DNA of 64,000 bases from Pontederia crassipes. Lineage: Eukaryota; Streptophyta; Magnoliopsida; Commelinales; Pontederiaceae. Where the stretch lies: the NCBI GenBank assembly GCA_030549335.1, contig CM060183.1, positions 25,556,552 to 25,620,551 on the forward strand, written 5' to 3'. Shown in pieces: positions 58,077 to 64,000 of this stretch. Each line of letters opens with the position of its first letter. The stretch's first letter is position 1. The translations under genes and the position numbers were made by a program. The notes under the pieces were generated by a model that ran no database searches, was not told the DNA's origin, and was given only the letters and a program-made list of their open reading frames with translations.

Positions 58077-61000
58077 TCACTTTTTTGTTATTCTTAGTGT
58101 ACTGGTATCATCATCTTCCTCAAGATCACTGAAAGAGACGTCCTCATCATTGACCAAAGGCATTGTCCTAGAACCTGAAGCACCAATTTCTTCAGCTTCT
58201 TGTTCCAACCAATCATCTCCTTCCTTGTCAGACTCCTCTATGCAGGTCTTAGAGTTGTCAGTATGATACTTCTGCAACTGCCTTAATGGCTCTTCTTCAA
58301 TAACTGATTTATCAATAGCATCCAAATGAACAGGATATCTTTCGCTGGTATTCAACGGTGATGCATGAGTAGCAATTTCATCACCCCTTGAATAAGTTTC
58401 ATATGAATCCTTCAGCGCAGTGAACTGCTCTTGCGGTTGAACTAAGTTATCATCACTTCTGCTGTATGAGGCATCTAATTTTGTTCTTTCAGTCTCCAGC
58501 TTCGTCTGGTTTTGCAACTTTTGTAGCAACAGAGCTCTGGCCTCCACGATCTGTAAAAAATTACATGAATTACAAAGATACATACAGAGTTCACAAGTTG
58601 TTCTTTATGATATCAATTTTCATAAATAGTTTTTTCCATTTGATTTTTTATATTCCAACTTATGCTTATTAGTTTTGCAGGCATAAGCTGATATAGATTG
58701 GAACTTGCTTTTCTCCTAAAATTTCCCCTTTAAATAAGCACTTTCAAGAGGAAATATATACTTTATAAGGGATAGACTGTCGCCATACCTTCATATTTTC
58801 TCTCTCTTCTCTAGACTTTGGGTTGTCTTATTTTTTGTACTCTATTATAATTCCTTATTATAGTGTAATTTGGAGGAATGTTTACAGTAGCATGCATCAA
58901 CATAAAGACTGTAAAAGGCATACTCACATCTCCAAATGTTTCTATTTTTTTGAGGGTTCAAATTCGAACTTTAGATTTTCCCTTTAATATCTTTCCAATT
59001 AATTGTTATAATATTATTTAATTTTGAAAACTAATACATGTATGTGGTGTTTGATTAGTTAGAGTAATAAGGTAGAATAACGTTAGTTAGCCCATTCACC
59101 TGGAAAAGAATTAGCTATTCCACCAAATTGGTGGAATACCTTATTTCTTAAAGTTCACCATTCACCAGGATATTTTTTTTAAATACCAACTTTCTCCGTG
59201 TCATTTTTTGTTTGTCTGGTAGAATAATTTTTCATACAACCTGATTCTACCATTTATCCTTGAACTAAACAGCACCATAAAGAATAGCGTTATATTGTGC
59301 ATAAGAAATTTATTGATTATTATAACATGTATGTCTACAATAATAAATTAAATATCATTATAAACTTACTAATACAGAAAGGAAAAGAAACTAAGAAAAC
59401 TCTTGACAGATGGCAATACTCCCACCATAGTTTAACAAAAAAAAAAAGTAATCAATAAGGTCTTATGCATAATCAGGTTACCTGCGGTGTTGACAATAGT
59501 TCAGCATCATGCTTACTGAGCCTAGGATGCAAAAGCACAAAATAGATTTTCCAAAAGCACCCTTCACTCATATGGCTTGGGCAGAGTTCGATTCTTAAAG
59601 CTGCTAATCTTGCAGAGAGCCGTTCAACAACCAATGCATGCTCTTGTTGGGCATCAGACATGTCAAAATCTGAATAATGACACGTGAAAGGCCATTGAAC
59701 TTTAGAAATACTGTAAAGGTTGATAATAATGATTATAACATGAGAGGTCACTTGACCACACCTCTCTAAGCATATGCCTTAGAAGACTGTTAAATGGATT
59801 CTCATTGTTGAAAAAATAAGCAAGTAGTCAATGTCCGCACAATCTATCACAACTATATGCAAAAGAGTTTGAAAAATAGAAACTTCTTGAATGATACACA
59901 TCACAAGCATTCAAACCTTTATGCAGACACAAATTTAACCCAGGACAAGAAAAAATAACAGAAAGGTCAATTAAAGGAAATACTTTAATACTTGTTAGCA
60001 AATATCTGCATTTTATGACTCCATATGAAATTAACATCTGTTTCGAGGAAAAGCTCAAACACCAAGGGTTATAAAAATGTTAAAATGTTCCTAAAATATG
60101 ATGGATATATTCAGTTTGAAGGGAACTGTCAGACTATCTTAAGTAACCTCCCAATCCACACAGAGGAGATTATTTGAAGTGTGGAACTATTTATTTTTTT
60201 ATAATAAAACTATTTGTAAATAATCTCAGATTTCACGCAAAAACTATTGACCCATTTACATTAGCACAAGATGCAACTAGTTCCTGTTCCATCAAAATTT
60301 GTGTCCATAGCTTCGGCCCCATAGAGTTGTTAGATTAGTGTTTGAAGATTCATGACACTAATTGTCCACTCAAGCCAAACTTATTCAGAAGATAATAATT
60401 ATGTATGCTATATGCACAACACAGCAATGTCTTTCAGTCATGAATTACAATCTTTGGCAGGTGATCAAATACTTCAAAAGTCCCAATGAAACAATAATAC
60501 AAAAACCTTTATCCTCCCATAACACAAAGAACATCTATTTATTCAGCAGTTTCCTCATAATTTCTCTATCTAAAGTGGCAGAGTGAAAAAAAATTTGGAT
60601 TATTTTGGAGACAAAAGGATGATTAAGTATTTTCCAACGACAACTGCATCGAAGAATAGTGAAATGTACAGGCATGAAGGAAAAATGTAGCTATGCGGGT
60701 CAACAAAAAATAATATTATCTATGAAGGAAGTGTGATGTATTATGTTCTTTACATAGCATTTCCCAACAGCCAAAAAGATAGAACTTATATATAGCAGAT
60801 ATAGTGGCTGAAGGACTCCCATGGCAATGAACAGTGAAATTCTCGCTCTTGGTTTGCAGATATAATGCCCGAAGGAGTCCCATGGCAATGAACAGTGAAT
60901 TTCTCAGTCGATCAAATTCCTAAGCAACCACTCACCGGGAAAATTACTATAAACCATGGATCAATTCCCACAAAAAAGAACTCAACAAATTATTTGTTTC

Positions 61001-62575
61001 CTCTACTCTTGGTTTGCAGTAATCTCAACAAAAGAGGCCCTTAAAACACTTCTGTTTTTCTTCTTCTTTCATATGTGCTCAAGGCACATGTTGTGCCCTA
61101 AGCTCTGACTATTCCTTTAAGGGACCTTTTATTGTCCAATGATGAACAAAGCCTACAATATGTTCAGAGAACCAAGAAGATATATTTTGCCTCTTCTGTC
61201 TGATGAGTAGCAAATTATAGAAGAGGAATCACATTAAACATGCTGGATTATACATGAATTGAACAAGTACAAATGATAACATGAAATGGTTTAATGGTGA
61301 AGAATTTAGATAGCTCAAAAGTTGAAGAGAAACTACTTTCCAAGATGTTATGAAGAGTTCTTTCTGGAGTCAGGCCGCAGGGCATAAAACAATAGGCAGT
61401 TCCTACTGGGTAAAATTTCCATGGGGAAGGATAAGTTAATCTCAGCTTGTAGAATCTAGGACCAGAATTCAGAACACTACAGAACTGACATCTTGTAAGT
61501 TAACCACAACATTTCGGACTCCACGAAAAGGTACAAGAACCTTCAACTAATAAAAGCAAACAAAATGCGACTAGCTAATCTTACATTTGGGTTTGGCAGA
61601 AGGATTCACCTTCAACAATCAAGCGATCCTAAGATTGTTACCATCCTGCCCTTTCCGAATTCTGAGCAGGTCCTTTGTGTGATTTTACTAGTTGTTCCTG
61701 CTAGAGATATCCTAAGGCACGTTTCCTCAAAAATTCGATCACTAAATAAGTGCATGTATGCCTCAAAATATAAGAGCACCAAATCAAAAGTAGGCAAGTC
61801 AATGCAAAAGCCCAAAAAAATAGCACAATTTCAGACATTGCATAAAGCACAATAATTGAAGAACAGGTAAGAAAGACTGACCGTCTGATTCTTCGTCGTC
61901 AGACAACAAGGGGAAATCCAGCCACGTCTCGGGGTGCATTGAGATGTTCCTGACGAATGTCATCACCTCGTCCGTGACGCCTATGGCAACGCCGCCGAAC
62001 CTCCTCTCCGATCCCTTCTCGCTCTCTCCTTCCTCGTTGTATTCCTCATCCCCAGATCCAAAGGGGAGGAAGGTGGACGCGATCTTGGATATCCCCTCCG
62101 TCACCGCCTTGTGGCTGGAGAGCTTGGAGATCCCGGACCTGAACCTCCCGCCGATCTCGGCAAGATCACTACGCATTCCAGCGATCGACTGCGTAGGATC
62201 AGATGCCTCCAGCGATTCCCACTCGTTGAGGGAGGAAGGAGCCGGATCGTCATGGCCGCCGGCGGCGGCGGCGTCAGCGGCGGCGGCGTCAGCGTCGGCG
62301 GTTGGAGGCGGGGCGAGGAAGGAAGCGACGCCCCAGAATTGTCGAGTAAGGGTTTTAGTGAGCTCGGAGAGGTCCTCCTTGACGCCGCGACTGGGATCGT
62401 CGTATGCGCCGTTTTCTTCTTCTTCACGCCCACCTCCTCCTCGTCTTCCGCGATTGGAATCGTCATCGAGCTCCTCTTTCCTCCGCCATGCTTCGACCTC
62501 ATCGTCCTCTCCATGGTCGTCTTCACGGTGGTCGGATAGGAGGGAGTTAGCCAGAGACTTGGCCAGCCACGACAT
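58077..62575 (-). CDS. BSD domain-containing protein
   Basis: Three exons on the minus strand, 62575-61882, 59669-59482 and 58550-58077, join in frame (1,356 nt, 451 aa) with GT-AG introns of 2.2 kb and 0.9 kb. The BSD domain (named from BTF2-like factors, synapse-associated proteins and DOS2-like proteins) is seen in exon 2, about residues 265-295, with the invariant aromatic pair in EGCFWKIYFVLLHPRL followed by SKHDAELLSTPQ. The N-terminus MSWLAKSLANSLL may form a helix; then come acidic and Gly/Arg-rich low-complexity runs, an Ala/Asp repeat (about 115-140) and a C-terminal acidic tail with DDWLEQE and FSDLEEDDD, typical of plant BSD proteins. The molecular function is not known. I chose the ATG at 62575 because a TATA box and a CT-rich leader lie directly upstream, although the frame stays open to 62764. 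Confidence 0.92.
60799..60904. repeat. Two-copy repeat in BSD intron 1
   Basis: Copies of about 47 bp start at 60799 and 60859 with GATATAGTGGCTGAAGGA and GATATAATGCCCGAAGGA, and share CCCATGGCAATGAACAGTGA. The linker phrase CTCTTGGTTTGCAG recurs at about 61006. Confidence 0.8.
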
Positions 62576-62674
62576 GGGCTCGACGGCAGTGTGCGAGCGC
62601 AAAGGGGAAGAGAGAGAGAGGGATTGGGTTTTAGTTAAAAAGAAGCGATGCGGAGAAGTTGACGCCTCGACGGG

Positions 62675-62688
62675 TTTATACTTTATAA
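62675..62688 (-). promoter_or_regulatory. TATA box of the BSD gene
   Basis: The minus strand reads TTATAAAGTATAAA, two overlapping TATA options about 100 bp before the ATG at 62575. A CT-rich stretch follows, as in many plant leaders. Confidence 0.55.
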
Positions 62689-62779
62689 CAGAGATGTGTA
62701 CAAGAAACGAATTGTTGTTTAGGCGCCGACGACAGGGAGACGGGGAGAGAGAGGGGAAAAGCAAATGGATTCCGTAGAA

Positions 62780-63689
62780 AGAAATGAGTAGGTGGAGGAG
62801 GTTGAGCTATTAGTGAGATTGAGAAAATGGCATAGAGAATAAATATAAATTTTAAAATAAAATAGTATTAACTAAAATAAAGAAGATTAAGCACATATAA
62901 CAAATTTAATATTATTGAATAATTATTAATATTAATGTCAATCAGGTAGGGCATCGGATCATTGTGTTACAATTCTTTGGACCCGGATCACAAATAGTTT
63001 TAATCGTGTCAGGTTGATCTGATCGATTCATTTAATGGTTGAAAAATGTATAATTTCAAATAGGAATTTCAAAGAAACAAAATCATAGTTGTACACATTT
63101 TGTTATTGGACTAAAGAACACTATAAAATAATATGGAAAGTCACTGCAAAAAAAAAACAACATTTGGAATTCAAGTATTGGTATAAAAATCTGATCAACC
63201 CAATATACACACATTATGCATAATTTTGATGAAAAATATGCATTGTAAATTTAAATTACATCTGATTTTAGTTTTCTAATTTTTAGATATAATATCTTGG
63301 ATTGTTGCATTCTTCCACGTATAACCTTAATCTTTAATGTCTAAACTTATCCAAACTTAATACGTATTAGTTAAGTTTCATCCAAAATTTTAGTAATCTC
63401 ATTCTTAATATTTTAAAAACGTCATCTTTGTCCAGTATTAAACTAAAATATGTTAAATATAAAAAACCAACATGATATTATGCAATAATCATATTTTATC
63501 ATGAAAATATTTTTATTTTTTAAAATTTTTTTATATTCAAAGAGTAAGAGTAAAATCTATATTTCATAAATAATACAAAATAACTTAACATAATTTGGAT
63601 GAAATTTAATGGGAGACCTTAAATGTCATATTATAATAAATTTAGGGAATTAAATCTTATAAATTATCATTTATTATTCGACGTAAAAA
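62780..63689. other. AT-rich upstream region of the BSD gene
   Basis: No coding or clear repeat ends were seen. Confidence 0.4.
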
Positions 63690-64000
63690 TTTATAGTTTT
63701 TTTATGTGAGAATGGTGGGCTAAGCCTATGTATTAATAATTAAAGAGTGCAAGAACAAGTAACACATATGTTCCTTGACAATTGTCATTGGCTAACATAC
63801 TAAAATGTGATGATATAGGAAGATCCAAAGCATGTTTTGAAAGCCAATCAGTACATCCATTCCTTTGTTACTAGCCCCTATTACTATTTGTGAATGTACT
63901 TCGAGTATGATTTTGTGCAAGTTGCAATTCTATAAAAATTTTCCATAATTTTGTCATTACTGTTGTTGCCAAGCCAATGTTGTGACCAAAGTCTTCTAAC
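63690..64000 (-). mobile_element. L1-type LINE 3' end (partial)
   Basis: The minus strand encodes CTDWLSKHALDLP (about 63810-63850), the C-terminal signature of the RNase H-like domain in plant L1 LINEs, followed by a short 3'UTR and an A-rich stretch (T-rich on plus) near 63697. The element continues beyond the right edge. It is the fourth L1 relic in the window, all on the minus strand. Confidence 0.7.

Noticed and set aside
62576-62764. Upstream 63-codon extension of the BSD protein
   Set aside because: It runs through the TATA box and the CT-rich leader and has no similarity to the family; the start MSWLAKSLANSLL at 62575 fits better.
61944-62777. A 277-codon plus-strand open frame
   Set aside because: Antisense shadow of the GC-rich first exon of the BSD gene, Ser/Pro-rich with no domain.
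1-64000. CRISPR arrays, bacterial operons, rRNA or tRNA genes
   Set aside because: Nothing with regular spacers, ribosome-binding sites or recognisable rRNA/tRNA folds was seen; the short tandem repeats here are microsatellites or transposon parts.

Overview
This window is nuclear DNA of a flowering plant. It has spliced genes with GT-AG introns, long AT-rich spacers, plant LTR elements, L1-type and RTE-type LINEs, CACTA transposons, MITE-like foldbacks and nuclear copies of plastid genes. The GC-rich exons of several genes in an AT-rich background suggest a monocot, but that is inference and I cannot name a species.

Four genes look intact. (1) 20291-21436, minus: single-exon membrane protein of the PHLOEM PROTEIN 2-LIKE A10 family. 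(2) 38440-42550, plus: eight-exon RsmE-type 16S rRNA (uracil-N3) methyltransferase, 286 aa. (3) 53583-56604, plus: seven-exon ACT-domain repeat (ACR) protein, 491 aa, with a TATA box, an ABRE-like G-box and a probable 5'UTR intron. (4) 58077-62575, minus: three-exon BSD-domain protein, 451 aa. A small basic 69-aa protein at 44755-44964 is probably also real. Two host-gene relics are present: one LON-domain exon near 17.1 kb, and an IMP dehydrogenase (IMPDH) pseudogene near 28-33 kb.

Layout: 1-5046 is part of a broken Ty1/copia element with one LTR, inserted in an L1-type LINE (5047 to about 7310). 9596-11724 is a solo LTR with 5-bp target-site duplications. 12453-12996 is a hAT-like MITE. 15.9-19.1 kb holds retroposed fragments and a second L1 relic. 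20.3-21.4 kb is the PP2-A10-like gene. 21.4-28 kb is AT-rich spacer. 28.07-32.98 kb is the IMPDH pseudogene, split by a 4.3-kb CACTA element that carries plastid psbC and petA pieces and an RTE LINE tail. 33-36.9 kb holds MITEs and a third L1 relic. 38.4-42.6 kb is the RsmE gene. 47196-48489 is a small CACTA element. 48706-51373 is a non-autonomous LTR element. The ACR and BSD genes follow, and an L1 LINE 3' end lies at the right edge.

The most interesting thread is a family of retroposed sequences ending in the same 3' tail (CCTAGTGGGATAAGGCTTTG followed by TTG repeats). Members range from a 41-bp tail-only insertion, through 167-bp SINE-like copies and 182- and 248-bp RTE LINE ends, to an 848-bp segment carrying the LON exon. 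Five have exact target-site duplications of 15-18 nt. Together they suggest that an RTE-type LINE machinery recognises this tail and can carry host gene sequence with it.
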